A stretch of DNA of 64,000 nucleotides from positions 1 to 64,000 of the forward strand of contig QZIL01000021.1 in the NCBI GenBank assembly GCA_003599025.1. The letters run 5' to 3'. Of the stretch, positions 31,761 to 40,796 are shown one piece after another. The stretch comes from Nitrospiraceae bacterium (GTDB lineage: Bacteria > Nitrospirota > Thermodesulfovibrionia > UBA6902). Position numbers and translations under genes: made by a program. Under the pieces are notes generated by a model. It saw only the letters and a list, made by a program, of their open reading frames with translations. It had not been told where the DNA came from and ran no database searches. Numbering within the stretch: the first letter of the stretch is position 1; every line of letters starts with the position of its first letter.

Positions 31761-33701
31761 CTAAACCGGCTGGCTTTGCTCCCCGTAATAGCTCTCTTTA
31801 TCACCATAGTGAATTGGATGTAACGCGGTACCCTTCTGAAGCCTGTTATGATTCAGGACTATTCCGGAAATATTGGCGCCGACAGATTCGATCTGGATTT
31901 TGGCCCTCAAAAGGGATTCCCTTGGCAACTTACCGACCTGATAACACAGAACAACACTGTCAACCCTGGAAGCCAGAAGACTGGCATCGGTTACAGGCAG
32001 AACAGGCGGAGAATCAAAGAATATATAGTTGAACCTTCTCCTCAGCTCTTCAATCAGCTCCACATTTTTTCCCGATTCGAGTATCTCTGCGGGATTAACA
32101 GGCGGGTGTCCGCTCGGAAGTATCCATATATTATCCATGCCTGAAGACCCGGTTATCATCTCAAGCGCCGCATCACCCAAAATAATGTCCGATATGTTCT
32201 TCAGCGCCTCATCCAGAGTCGCTGTTCCGGATATGACTTCTGTCAGACCGGGCCCGCTCCTGATACCAAAAGACCTGCTGACAGCAGGTTTCCTTAAGTC
32301 GGATGATACCAGCAGGGTTTTTGCTCCTGTCTGGGCAACAGCCAGTCCCAGATTAACAAGCACAGTTGTCTTGCCTTCCCCGGCTCCCGCGCTTGTGACA
32401 AGGATGGTCTTTCTGGAAGGGCCGAGCCTCAGGTTGGTCCTGATATTGCGGAAGGATTCAGCCATAAGCGAGGTGGGCAGGTGATGGGTGATCATCCTGA
32501 TGTATATATCAGCCGACTCCCTGCTGCTGATGTCCGGCATATTGGACGCAGGTTTTGACCGCCCCTTTTTGATATCTCTGTCTGCAGATGGAACCACACC
32601 CAGGACCGGCAGTTTCATTATATTTTCCGCCTCTTCAACGGTCCATATAGACCTGTCCATGGCTTCGAGGACGAAAACAAGGCCAATCCCTGTTAAAAGT
32701 CCTATGAGTCCTCCAAGAAGCACGTTGATATTTCCCGCTGTGTTTACAGGCGCGTTTGACAGTACCGCGGGATCGATAATGGACACATCTCCCACTTTTT
32801 GCGCCTCTGTAATGCGCGCCTCTTCAAGTTTCTCCTTAAACATCATGTAGAGTTTTGTATTGATTTCAACCTCTCGCGCCAGTTTGACCTGCTTAAGTTC
32901 CTGCTCCGACAATTCCATATTCTGAAGCGCGTATGAATCGCTTTTTATTTCGAGCCGTGATTCAAGGTCATTGATCTGCTGCTTGAGCTCTATGATCTTC
33001 GGGTTTTTTCCTGTATACCGCTGAGAAAGCCTGGCCAGCTGGTACTTCAGTTCCACAAGATTTTCCTGAAGATTGCCGGTCTCTTTACCACTGTAAGCAA
33101 GCTCCTTTAATCTGCTCGCCTCTTCTTTGGCCCCTCCCATGGTCCTCTCAGACTCTTCCAGCCTTTTGTTCAGGATCAACAACTGTTCTTCTATGAACAG
33201 CCGTGAACTGCGCGCCTGCTCTCTTTTCTCTCTCAAGTTTTCCTCAACATAAACAGCTGCCACCGTGTTGGCCAGATTCATGGCATCTTCTGCAATATTT
33301 GAAATTCCTGTAATCTCAATAATGTTAGTCTGGTCGAGCCTCTTTGTCTCGATCTTCTCCTGCAGATTACTCACAACCTTATGGACCTGGTCCATTGGTG
33401 AATCTTCCTGTATAAGTCCAAGCCTTATGGCAGAGTGCCTTATTATGGGATACCCCTTAATGATATTTGTCTGTGAAGCCATTATGTCTCCGGGATTATA
33501 CACGATCCACTCTGTCAGGAGCCCCGCAATGGTTTTACGTTCTTCAATTTTTACAGTAGTTGATGACTTGTACACAGGAGGCGCTGGAGGAAACAATATT
33601 AATCCGGCTATTACGCCTGTCAGCAGCGTAGCGAGTACAAGGAACTTCCTTTTGTAAAATATCCGTGTGTAATCTTTTATATTAAATTCATATTGCGGCA
33701 A
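31761..33701 (-). CDS. Polysaccharide biosynthesis tyrosine autokinase (Wzc-like)
   Basis: Wzz N-terminus, coiled coil, AESFRNIRTNLR, TSAGAGEGKTTVLVNLGLAVAQTGAKTLLVSSDLRKP, IFFDSPPVLPVTDA; C-terminal YGDKESYYGEQ Tyr cluster. Confidence 0.93.
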   Translation of the reverse strand: MPQYEFNIKDYTRIFYKRKFLVLATLLTGVIAGLILFPPAPPVYKSSTTVKIEERKTIAGLLTEWIVYNPGDIMASQTNIIKGYPIIRHSAIRLGLIQEDSPMDQVHKVVSNLQEKIETKRLDQTNIIEITGISNIAEDAMNLANTVAAVYVEENLREKREQARSSRLFIEEQLLILNKRLEESERTMGGAKEEASRLKELAYSGKETGNLQENLVELKYQLARLSQRYTGKNPKIIELKQQINDLESRLEIKSDSYALQNMELSEQELKQVKLAREVEINTKLYMMFKEKLEEARITEAQKVGDVSIIDPAVLSNAPVNTAGNINVLLGGLIGLLTGIGLVFVLEAMDRSIWTVEEAENIMKLPVLGVVPSADRDIKKGRSKPASNMPDISSRESADIYIRMITHHLPTSLMAESFRNIRTNLRLGPSRKTILVTSAGAGEGKTTVLVNLGLAVAQTGAKTLLVSSDLRKPAVSRSFGIRSGPGLTEVISGTATLDEALKNISDIILGDAALEMITGSSGMDNIWILPSGHPPVNPAEILESGKNVELIEELRRRFNYIFFDSPPVLPVTDASLLASRVDSVVLCYQVGKLPRESLLRAKIQIESVGANISGIVLNHNRLQKGTALHPIHYGDKESYYGEQSQPV

Positions 33702-33790
33702 AGAAAGTCACTCCTCTGTTTTATGAATGCAACATTTAGGATCGTTAACTTATTGCTACCTGTAAAAGTGATGTCCTGCCTTCATGGTCT

Positions 33791-33860
33791 GTCATTCCGG
33801 GCTTGACCCGGAATCCAGAAGAAGACTGGATTCCTCCCGATGCAACAGGACGGGAATGAC
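33791..33860. repeat. Dispersed palindromic repeat
   Basis: gtcattccgggcttgacccggaatccag...ggattcctcccgatgcaacaggacgggaatgac. Confidence 0.75.
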
Positions 33861-33907
33861 ACTGCGTGGGACATTTCTTCTGCGTCATTCAATAGCTCCG
33901 TCAAACC

Positions 33908-34942
33908 TTACTTTGACAGGGTCTTCACTGTTGTGCCGCCGGAAGTTATGGGGCCGAGAATCTGGCTCATGAAGTAATTCACATCTGCTATGAATTTTTT
34001 CGGAACGTAGACAATGTCTTCAGTCAGTATTTCAACGTTCTGACTTACATCTCTGCCCTTAAAAGCATCGTTCAGATTAATTCTCTTACCTTCAGGGTTC
34101 TCTTTCCCCCCCCTGATAAGCATGACGCTGGATGGCACAGAATCATCGGTAAAACCGTTTGCGCTGGCTATGGCCTCCAGCACAGACTTGCCGCCCGTCA
34201 CATAATACACACCCGGAGTTCTCACTTCACCGAGGACAATGACCTTTCTGCGATCAAGCATTTCAGAGGTGGTTGGAATATAGATAATGTCCTCAGCCTG
34301 CACACGTATATTCTGTCCCAGGTCGCTCTTGTCAATGGCCTTGGACAGATCAAGCTTTAGTCCTGTGGGGTTTTGCTGCCCCTCCCTGATAAGTGTCACG
34401 CCTGAGGGGGATGCTGTGTCAGTGAAACCCTGCGCACTGGCTATGGCCTCCATCACGGTGTTTTCCCCTGTAACAAAATAGACCCCGGGATGTTTCACTG
34501 CTCCCATCACAACAACTTTTTTTCCGCCAGATTTTCTGAATGATATGGAGACCTCAGGGTGCTTGATATAATCTGTCAGTCTTGTTTTTATCCTCTCTTT
34601 AAGCTCGGCGAAGGTCAATCCCGAAGCCCTGATGTCCCCTGCCAGAGGAAAAGATATTCTTCCATCAGGACGCACTACAACCTCTTCTCTCAGGTCTTCT
34701 TCAAGCCATACGGAAATAAACAGTACGTCCCCTTCCTGTATGATATATTCCCGGGAATTGTGCTCCGAGTGCGTATCAACTGTGAAATTGTCCTCTGCAG
34801 TATTTATTTTATTAATGGCCGCACTATGTGCATTAAAGGCGGAACCTTGAGTCAGCAATACAAGTACGCAAGCCCCCATTACAGGAATAAGGATACCACG
34901 GATTAAACTTGGCAGCAGTTTATTAAGTAAAGTATATTTCAT
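33908..34942 (-). CDS. Polysaccharide export protein (Wza-like, SLBB repeats)
   Basis: YIIQEGDVLFISVWLEEDLREEVVVRPDGRISFPLAGDIRASGLTF; two SLBB-like units (GVYFVTGENTVMEAIASAQGFTD and GVYYVTGGKSVLEAIASANGFTD). Confidence 0.93.
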   Translation of the reverse strand: MKYTLLNKLLPSLIRGILIPVMGACVLVLLTQGSAFNAHSAAINKINTAEDNFTVDTHSEHNSREYIIQEGDVLFISVWLEEDLREEVVVRPDGRISFPLAGDIRASGLTFAELKERIKTRLTDYIKHPEVSISFRKSGGKKVVVMGAVKHPGVYFVTGENTVMEAIASAQGFTDTASPSGVTLIREGQQNPTGLKLDLSKAIDKSDLGQNIRVQAEDIIYIPTTSEMLDRRKVIVLGEVRTPGVYYVTGGKSVLEAIASANGFTDDSVPSSVMLIRGGKENPEGKRINLNDAFKGRDVSQNVEILTEDIVYVPKKFIADVNYFMSQILGPITSGGTTVKTLSK

Positions 34943-34948
34943 TCTTTA

Positions 34949-35776
34949 TTAATAGTGAACCAGGCTGCCTTCCTTTTTTGCCTTTCTAACAGCATATGAA
35001 AAGGTCATGACCCCGACAGGCAGAAAGACTGCCGTAAAGAGAGCGAGTGCCCCTATATGCGGGACAAGATCCGAAAAAGAGCTCCCTGCCAGAAGCGCGC
35101 CCCTGAGCCCGTTTAATGTATGAGTGATCGGCAGAAACATCGCAATGTCCTGGAGGAAATCCGGCAGAACAGCGACCGGATAATATACCCCGCCAAGGAG
35201 GCTGGAGGCTGTAAGGAACACCCAGGTCACAGGATCACCCTTTTTAAAAATCATGATGACGGCTGCAGATATAATGCCCAGACTGCCCGAGCTTGTTAAG
35301 GTCAGGATGAGAATAATCAGTGCAGCGGACAGTTCATTTAATTTCAGATTCACCTTGAAAATTAATATCCCTATTATCAGGTACAGAAATATGTCAGCAG
35401 TTGCCAGAAGGAATTTCCATAGCGCCTGGCTTACAAGCATTATGGAGAGCCTCGTAGGAGTGAGCAGGATTGCTTCGAGTGTTCCGGTTATCTGTTCATT
35501 TCGTATCGCGTTTGCAAAGCTGCTCAGGCCTGATGAAAGGTAGCCGGAAAAAGCGATGCCGATCAATACAAAAGGGAAATATTCCCCTCCATATGCCTCC
35601 AGATAAGGACTCACTTTATAACCAAATGTTCTGGAAATAAAGAAGAACGTGAGCACAGTAAGAACAATGCCTGAAAGATTGAAGAAAAAGAATAAACGGT
35701 AACTGGTATCTATAAGGAAGTCACGTTTTATGAAGGCATACGCCCTACGCAGAAACATAAGGTCCTTCCCTTTCAC
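34949..35776 (-). CDS. ABC-2 type transporter permease
   Basis: Six TM segments; RNEQITGTLEAILLTPT; MFLPITHTLNGLRGALL. Confidence 0.9.
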   Translation of the reverse strand: MKGKDLMFLRRAYAFIKRDFLIDTSYRLFFFFNLSGIVLTVLTFFFISRTFGYKVSPYLEAYGGEYFPFVLIGIAFSGYLSSGLSSFANAIRNEQITGTLEAILLTPTRLSIMLVSQALWKFLLATADIFLYLIIGILIFKVNLKLNELSAALIILILTLTSSGSLGIISAAVIMIFKKGDPVTWVFLTASSLLGGVYYPVAVLPDFLQDIAMFLPITHTLNGLRGALLAGSSFSDLVPHIGALALFTAVFLPVGVMTFSYAVRKAKKEGSLVHY

Positions 35777-36551
35777 AGATGTCTGCAGGTCCGGTTACCC
35801 TTCTGAATATCTCATACAGGTCAGCCTCTGCTGATCCGGTTTCATCCCTCAACTCTCCTAAAGTACCCATTGCCATAATCCTGCCGTGATGCATAATTGC
35901 TATACGGTCGCATATCTCTTCTGCCTCAGCCATCTGGTGTGTAGTCATAAAGACAGTCTTTCTTCTCTTTTCCACAAGCTCTGCTTTGATAAACGTTCTT
36001 AATTTAGAGGCCGCGAGCGGGTCAAGGCTCTTTGTCGCCTCATCAAGAAAAAGTATCTGAGGATCATTGAGCAGGCTCCGGGCAATGAGCATCCGCTGCC
36101 TGATGCCGCTTGAGCATTTCTGGAAACTGATATCAGCCTCTTTCTCTATTTCGAGCAGAGAGAGGACCTCGCCTATTTTTTCCTTTGATGATTCAGAGGA
36201 CAGTCCGGAGAGGGCTGCAAAGAAATCGAGGTTTTGCCTTCCGGTAAGTCTCCAGTAAAAAGACCTGTCATCACCGCTCACAAGACCGATGGACGCCTTG
36301 ACTTTGCTCTCATAAAGAGACGTGTCATATCCGTTTACAATAATACTGCCCGACGTAGGAATTATGAGTGTGCAGAGTAGCTTGATCAGGGTTGATTTCC
36401 CTGCCTGGTTCGGCCCGACCAGGCCGAAGAGTTCCCCCTCCCTCACGTCAAGTGCTACCCCGTCAACTGCTTTAAGGATCTCCCTTCTGCCCCATATCGG
36501 CCCCTGCCGGAAATGCTTCTTTAAATTCGATGTATGTATGGCAATATTCAT
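35745..36551 (-). CDS. ABC transporter ATP-binding protein
   Basis: Walker A GPNQAGKST, signature CSSGIRQRMLIARSL, Walker B ILFLDEATKSLD. Confidence 0.93.
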   Translation of the reverse strand: MNIAIHTSNLKKHFRQGPIWGRREILKAVDGVALDVREGELFGLVGPNQAGKSTLIKLLCTLIIPTSGSIIVNGYDTSLYESKVKASIGLVSGDDRSFYWRLTGRQNLDFFAALSGLSSESSKEKIGEVLSLLEIEKEADISFQKCSSGIRQRMLIARSLLNDPQILFLDEATKSLDPLAASKLRTFIKAELVEKRRKTVFMTTHQMAEAEEICDRIAIMHHGRIMAMGTLGELRDETGSAEADLYEIFRRVTGPADICEREGPYVSA

Positions 36552-38218
36552 GACCTGAGTGATACCTGTTTTGAAAAATGAAACATTACTCTTAAAGCAG
36601 TTCCTGCCCCTGCACGTATCCTTTTCACATAATCATGGACACCTGCCCTCTCACCTTCCTTTTTCTGAATCAGGGAGAGTTCGCTTTTTGAAGGGAAAAG
36701 TAATCTCCACAAAAACAGAAACCTGTCCTTTATCGACTCATTCATGCCAAGGCAGATAAGCCACTCGCCCGTTAAAATAGGGGTGCCGCGCAATACAGAA
36801 GAAAGAAACGTGCGCTCGATAAGGCCGATCCTCCGGGGCCTCAACCTCCTGAGGACCTCCTCAGGTATATCTGCATTGAAAATCCCTGATACAAGGTACA
36901 GAGTGTAATAAACACTCTTGGAAAGATTAAAGGCAGATGCGTCCTTAACAAGCATCTCCCAGTCAATTTCTTCACCCTTTGATCTCAGGACCTCGTTAAT
37001 ATCGCACAGTCTTACAAGGGGATGAAAGGAATGATTCAGTGCGTGCATGCATAAGTAAATGATGTTGTGGTGAAGGGAAAAGGTCCTTATGTGCGCATTG
37101 TCCAGATTCATTGATATCGATTCATCCCACAACCTGTTCATATCAATCCTTTGCATTACATTTAAATGGAAAGGTGAGAAATTAACGATATGCCAGTGAA
37201 CATGCAGTGAGACAGGAGAAACGCCATCTGACCTGTATACGATGCTGTTGCGATACTGCCCTGTTGCTACAGTGCTGAAATCCCTGATCTCAAATTCAGG
37301 TTTGAACCCGTGTCTGCGTAATGTACGGTCTGCTTTTGCAAGGTCATCTTTTCTGACAAGAAGATCTATGTCCCCCATCGGGCGCATACCGACATCTTTA
37401 TAAACCGATTGGGCCAATGCAAGCCCCTTAAAGACTATAATCTCTATCTTCTCCCTGTTAAAGGCAGCTGCAATCATTTCAAGAGAATGGAGCATCGGGA
37501 TGTTCTTGCCTGAAACAGAATAATAAAAGTCCTTCAGATGGCCCCTGACATGACAGGGGGCCACGTGCTCTATCCCTTCTATCTTGTTCAATGTCCTGTA
37601 AACTAAAGATGCCGTGTCCTCTCCCTGAAGCTGTTTCAGAAAATAGTCCCAGTCAACATACTGGTCAAGTATCTTACAGACAGCCATTTCACGCTCATTA
37701 TCAAGGACCGTGACTGAGCAGAGGCGTATAAGCCTGTCTTCTGCCTTCATCTCCCGGCTGAACCTGTTCATTGTGCGGCATTTAATTCGGTACGCCGTCA
37801 TCTTGAAAAGCTGGTAAAAGTCAAATAAAACGTTGATCGCCCTGCCGTGCCATTTATCCAGACAGATGGAAAATAATTTCTTATGGATCTTGACTACCCT
37901 GCCCAGCAATTGCCGGTCTTTGAAGGCTTCTTCTTCCGTATATGCCATGTCCGCCTTGGGCACAAGTATGACTTCCCCATGCTGAACTGTTTTTCTTACT
38001 AGCCTATGAAGAATGAGTGCGGAGTTTCTTTCAAACAGGATTATGTCCCCCGGCTCCACTTCTGATGCACTGCTTTTTTGTACTACAACCCGGTCCATAG
38101 GATTTATAATTGGCTGCATGCTGCCGGTAGCTGTGTGGAAAGACCATTCCTTTACGTTCAAGACTGATTCCTTTATATAGTCAACGCAGAATAATCCGGC
38201 TTTTTCTTCAATATCCAT
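36548..38218 (-). CDS. Fusion of an S26-type signal-peptidase-like domain and a PF14907-type nucleotidyltransferase
   Basis: N-term ATGSMQPIINPMDRVVVQ...GDIILFERNSALILHRLVRK (S26B-like Ser/His motifs); C-terminal part IEIIVFKGLALAQSVYKDVGMRPMGDIDLLVRKDDL (NTase GD-x-D). Confidence 0.8.
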   Translation of the reverse strand: MDIEEKAGLFCVDYIKESVLNVKEWSFHTATGSMQPIINPMDRVVVQKSSASEVEPGDIILFERNSALILHRLVRKTVQHGEVILVPKADMAYTEEEAFKDRQLLGRVVKIHKKLFSICLDKWHGRAINVLFDFYQLFKMTAYRIKCRTMNRFSREMKAEDRLIRLCSVTVLDNEREMAVCKILDQYVDWDYFLKQLQGEDTASLVYRTLNKIEGIEHVAPCHVRGHLKDFYYSVSGKNIPMLHSLEMIAAAFNREKIEIIVFKGLALAQSVYKDVGMRPMGDIDLLVRKDDLAKADRTLRRHGFKPEFEIRDFSTVATGQYRNSIVYRSDGVSPVSLHVHWHIVNFSPFHLNVMQRIDMNRLWDESISMNLDNAHIRTFSLHHNIIYLCMHALNHSFHPLVRLCDINEVLRSKGEEIDWEMLVKDASAFNLSKSVYYTLYLVSGIFNADIPEEVLRRLRPRRIGLIERTFLSSVLRGTPILTGEWLICLGMNESIKDRFLFLWRLLFPSKSELSLIQKKEGERAGVHDYVKRIRAGAGTALRVMFHFSKQVSLRS

Positions 38219-38228
38219 GTCACATTAA

Positions 38229-38267
38229 CCTCCTCCCCTTACCAAGGGGGGGCTGGGGGGGTCCCTC
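38229..38267. repeat. Dispersed palindromic repeat (CCCCTTACCAAGGGG type)
   Basis: cctcctccccttaccaagggggggctgggggggtcc, between the small peptide gene and the NTase fusion gene. Confidence 0.65.
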
Positions 38268-38271
38268 CTTC

Positions 38272-38418
38272 CTAAGCCATCAGTTTTGTACAGGGAACCG
38301 CCTTCATACATACTCTCGGAGCGATACGTGAGGAATTGCATACCACTGACAATACTTCAATCTTCTTCTCATATACGATCTCAGGCTTTTTATATGCTTT
38401 TTTCTTCTCTTCCTTCAT
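38272..38418 (-). CDS. Candidate RiPP precursor peptide (48 aa), absent from the ORF track
   Basis: Reverse strand: MKEEKKKAYKKPEIVYEKKIEVLSVVCNSSRIAPRVCMKAVPCTKLMA*. ATG one nucleotide after the radical SAM TGA stop; AGAGGTG Shine-Dalgarno-like site just upstream; charged N-terminal leader, Cys-containing C-terminal core. Confidence 0.72.
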   Translation of the reverse strand: MKEEKKKAYKKPEIVYEKKIEVLSVVCNSSRIAPRVCMKAVPCTKLMA

Positions 38419-38419
38419 C

Positions 38420-39448
38420 TCACACCTCTAAACATGTTCCCCTGGCAGTATTTTTCAGCGCTTTTGCAAGCATACACGCCGCACTCGACGGCCCCAGATA
38501 ATCTTCATCTTCAGACACCGCCAGTCCTGGGCAGCGGCGGCAGTATGGCGCCTTATCACACGATCTGCAGGTATGGAGTTCATCAAACTTAATCGACCTT
38601 ATTCGCTGAAAATGTCCTGACTGCATAATCTGTTCAATTGATTGTTCCCGTACGTTTCCTGCGTCCTGTTTCCAGCCGACGCAGGGATAAACTTCACCAT
38701 ATGGGGATATCAAAAGGTTGTTCAGTCCGGCAGTACACATAAATGTGTCGTCATTAACAGACTCCAATGGCTCAAAAGAAGCGGCCCTGTCGTCCTCCCT
38801 GAATATTTTAGTCATACCATCGGTATCGAGTCTGTAACGCAACGTGTCCCTTGAACCGTCATCTTTCGGTACAACGGTCATGTCATATACGAAATCCGAG
38901 TCGAGTTCATGGGACAGCTTTGTTAAAGCACCCAGCTGGTCTGCATTCTGATTCATCAGGAGGCTTTTAACTACTCTTTTTACCCCTCTTTGACCAAGCA
39001 GCTGAAAAGCCCTCATGGTCTTCTTAAAGGAACCTTTCGTGCCGGTAATACTGTCATGTATTTCAGGGTCAGCAGCGTATACGCTCATCTCTACCGACAG
39101 GGGATTGAGTTGCTTTATCTCATCAGCCATTTCACTGCTGATAAACGTGCCGTTTGTTAACAGCCTCAATGCAAACCCTTTGCTGCGGCTATAACGCGCA
39201 ATTGTGAAAAAATCCTTTCTAGTTAAAATCTCACCGCCGCTGAATGTTATATACAGGGACTGAAGGGCTGCCAGTTCATCAATAACAGACATGATCTCTT
39301 CTGTGGTTAGCTCTTTTTTATCATCCCTGCGGACGCAGTAGCAGTGGCTGCAGGCCATGTTGCATCTGTGTGTAAGCTCCCAATGTACAATAAAGGGGAT
39401 GTTCCTCTCCATTGTCTTTTTTATAATGTCGTTGTAATGGTCCTTCAT
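38420..39448 (-). CDS. Radical SAM/SPASM protein, putative peptide maturase
   Basis: HWELTHRCNMACSHCYC (CX3CX2C); Cys-rich C-terminus CTAGLNNLLISPYGEVYPCVGWK...CRSCDKAPYCRRCPG...C. Confidence 0.93.
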   Translation of the reverse strand: MKDHYNDIIKKTMERNIPFIVHWELTHRCNMACSHCYCVRRDDKKELTTEEIMSVIDELAALQSLYITFSGGEILTRKDFFTIARYSRSKGFALRLLTNGTFISSEMADEIKQLNPLSVEMSVYAADPEIHDSITGTKGSFKKTMRAFQLLGQRGVKRVVKSLLMNQNADQLGALTKLSHELDSDFVYDMTVVPKDDGSRDTLRYRLDTDGMTKIFREDDRAASFEPLESVNDDTFMCTAGLNNLLISPYGEVYPCVGWKQDAGNVREQSIEQIMQSGHFQRIRSIKFDELHTCRSCDKAPYCRRCPGLAVSEDEDYLGPSSAACMLAKALKNTARGTCLEV

Positions 39449-39489
39449 ATTGTCCTTCTTTACCTTTCGGTTACATTAAAATGTGTATA

Positions 39490-39659
39490 GCGGGCCGGGT
39501 AGACTTGCAGCAAAAGCTTTACCATCGATACCTCAGAGAAGCTTTTTCAAGGCATATCTGCGTTTTTCGTAATTCCACCATGTGTTACGTCCTGCTATAC
39601 TCACTAATTCCAATGTCCTATCGCATTTGTAAAGGTTTTGCTGCATGTCCACCCGCCGC
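39490..39659 (-). ncRNA. Candidate structured leader element, copy B
   Basis: On the minus strand, GGGUGGACAUGCAGCAAAACCUUUAC pairs with GUAAAGCUUUUGCUGCAAGUCUACCC; core GCAGGACGUAACACAUGGUG shared with copy A. Ends 41 nt upstream of the radical SAM start. Confidence 0.5.
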
Positions 39660-39682
39660 TTTGTACATAATCAAGGTTTAGT

Positions 39683-39985
39683 TTAAGTAAGGGCCTCTTC
39701 CTTCGGGTGTTCAAGATATATGAGCATGTCTCTCGCGTACAGATCATTAATAAATTCTCTCGTGTCGTTCAGCGCGTCATCATAAGACACGTCAAATTCC
39801 TCTGAAATGACCAAAGCGATCCGGTCTGTTCTGAGGTCCCCGTTTAAAAGCTCCCATATCCGCGAACCTGTCCCGTTCAGGACCATCACCTTGTTCTCCT
39901 GAGGTGAAATAATTACCGCTTCGTTGTCTATCACCCGTGATGCTGTTTGAGGCGACCTGTCAGGATACATGCTGTTTAAGTCCAT
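39683..39985 (-). CDS. PqqD-like protein (RiPP recognition element fold)
   Basis: EAVIISPQENKVMVLNGTGSRIWELLNGDLRTDRIALVISEEFDVSYDDALNDTREFINDLYARDML. Confidence 0.9.
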   Translation of the reverse strand: MDLNSMYPDRSPQTASRVIDNEAVIISPQENKVMVLNGTGSRIWELLNGDLRTDRIALVISEEFDVSYDDALNDTREFINDLYARDMLIYLEHPKEEALT

Positions 39986-40796
39986 CTATATGCCTCCAGA
40001 ATGAATTATCTTTTGTAAAATGCATTTCATACAAGCCATATTCAACAAGAATTCTGCTGAATATATCAAAGAGTTTCTCAACCGGCTGCAGCTTGTTCGG
40101 AATATGTGGAACCGTTAAGATATCTGCCAGGGCCTGCGAGAGGGACAATTCTTTTATATACGTTGTGTTGTCCTGCTTCAGTGTAAATATTCCGCCAATA
40201 TCATAGCCTCTGTTTTCCCTTTTGCCTATATGCATGTCCAGCCAGTGGGGGGCAGTGTAGGCCTGATATTTGCCGTTGCTTCGTTTAATGATCACCATAT
40301 CATCACTTAATATGGTACAGTCGTCTGACAACGCAGACACAGTTGATTTACCTGCGCCTGAGTGGCCCATAAATATATAAACTTCATCATCCTTCAGTAT
40401 CCCCGCTGCGTGCAAAACCACCGCATCTTCGTGCAGGATAAGCCTGAAGGTAAACATATTTCTCAGGAGAGTGCCGAGTCCCATTAACATGCCGCTTCTG
40501 CTTATAAGGGCCGAGCCGCAGGTAAGGTCTTTGTTAATTTTACTCTCCAGGTGATCGTCTGACAGTCTTAATTCATCGCCAGTGACCGACAGACCGGCCC
40601 AGGAGGAATTATTGACATACGGCTCATCAGTAAGCGTTATGTCCAGAGTAAGGGATGGCGGCCTGTCAGAAAGGAAAAGAGAATAATCCCTCCGGACACT
40701 GCTGATGAATTCAGAGGACTCTGATCTTAACATGATGCAAATTTCTGCAACTTCTATTTTTATCTCTTTCATCAGTCTCCGCTTTGCTTCAGACAT
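39960..40796 (-). CDS. HPr kinase-like (HprK-related) protein
   Basis: YIFMGHSGAGKSTVSALSDDCTILSDDMVIIKR (Walker A and HprK-like context). Confidence 0.87.
   Translation of the reverse strand: MSEAKRRLMKEIKIEVAEICIMLRSESSEFISSVRRDYSLFLSDRPPSLTLDITLTDEPYVNNSSWAGLSVTGDELRLSDDHLESKINKDLTCGSALISRSGMLMGLGTLLRNMFTFRLILHEDAVVLHAAGILKDDEVYIFMGHSGAGKSTVSALSDDCTILSDDMVIIKRSNGKYQAYTAPHWLDMHIGKRENRGYDIGGIFTLKQDNTTYIKELSLSQALADILTVPHIPNKLQPVEKLFDIFSRILVEYGLYEMHFTKDNSFWRHIDGLKQHVS

Noticed and set aside
33724-33755. Short similarity (atgcaacatttaggatcgttaac) to the flank of element copy A
   Set aside because: Too short and lacks the element core and stems.
39481-39681. 66-aa plus-strand ORF between the radical SAM and PqqD genes
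   Set aside because: It lies within structured element copy B; no coding signature.
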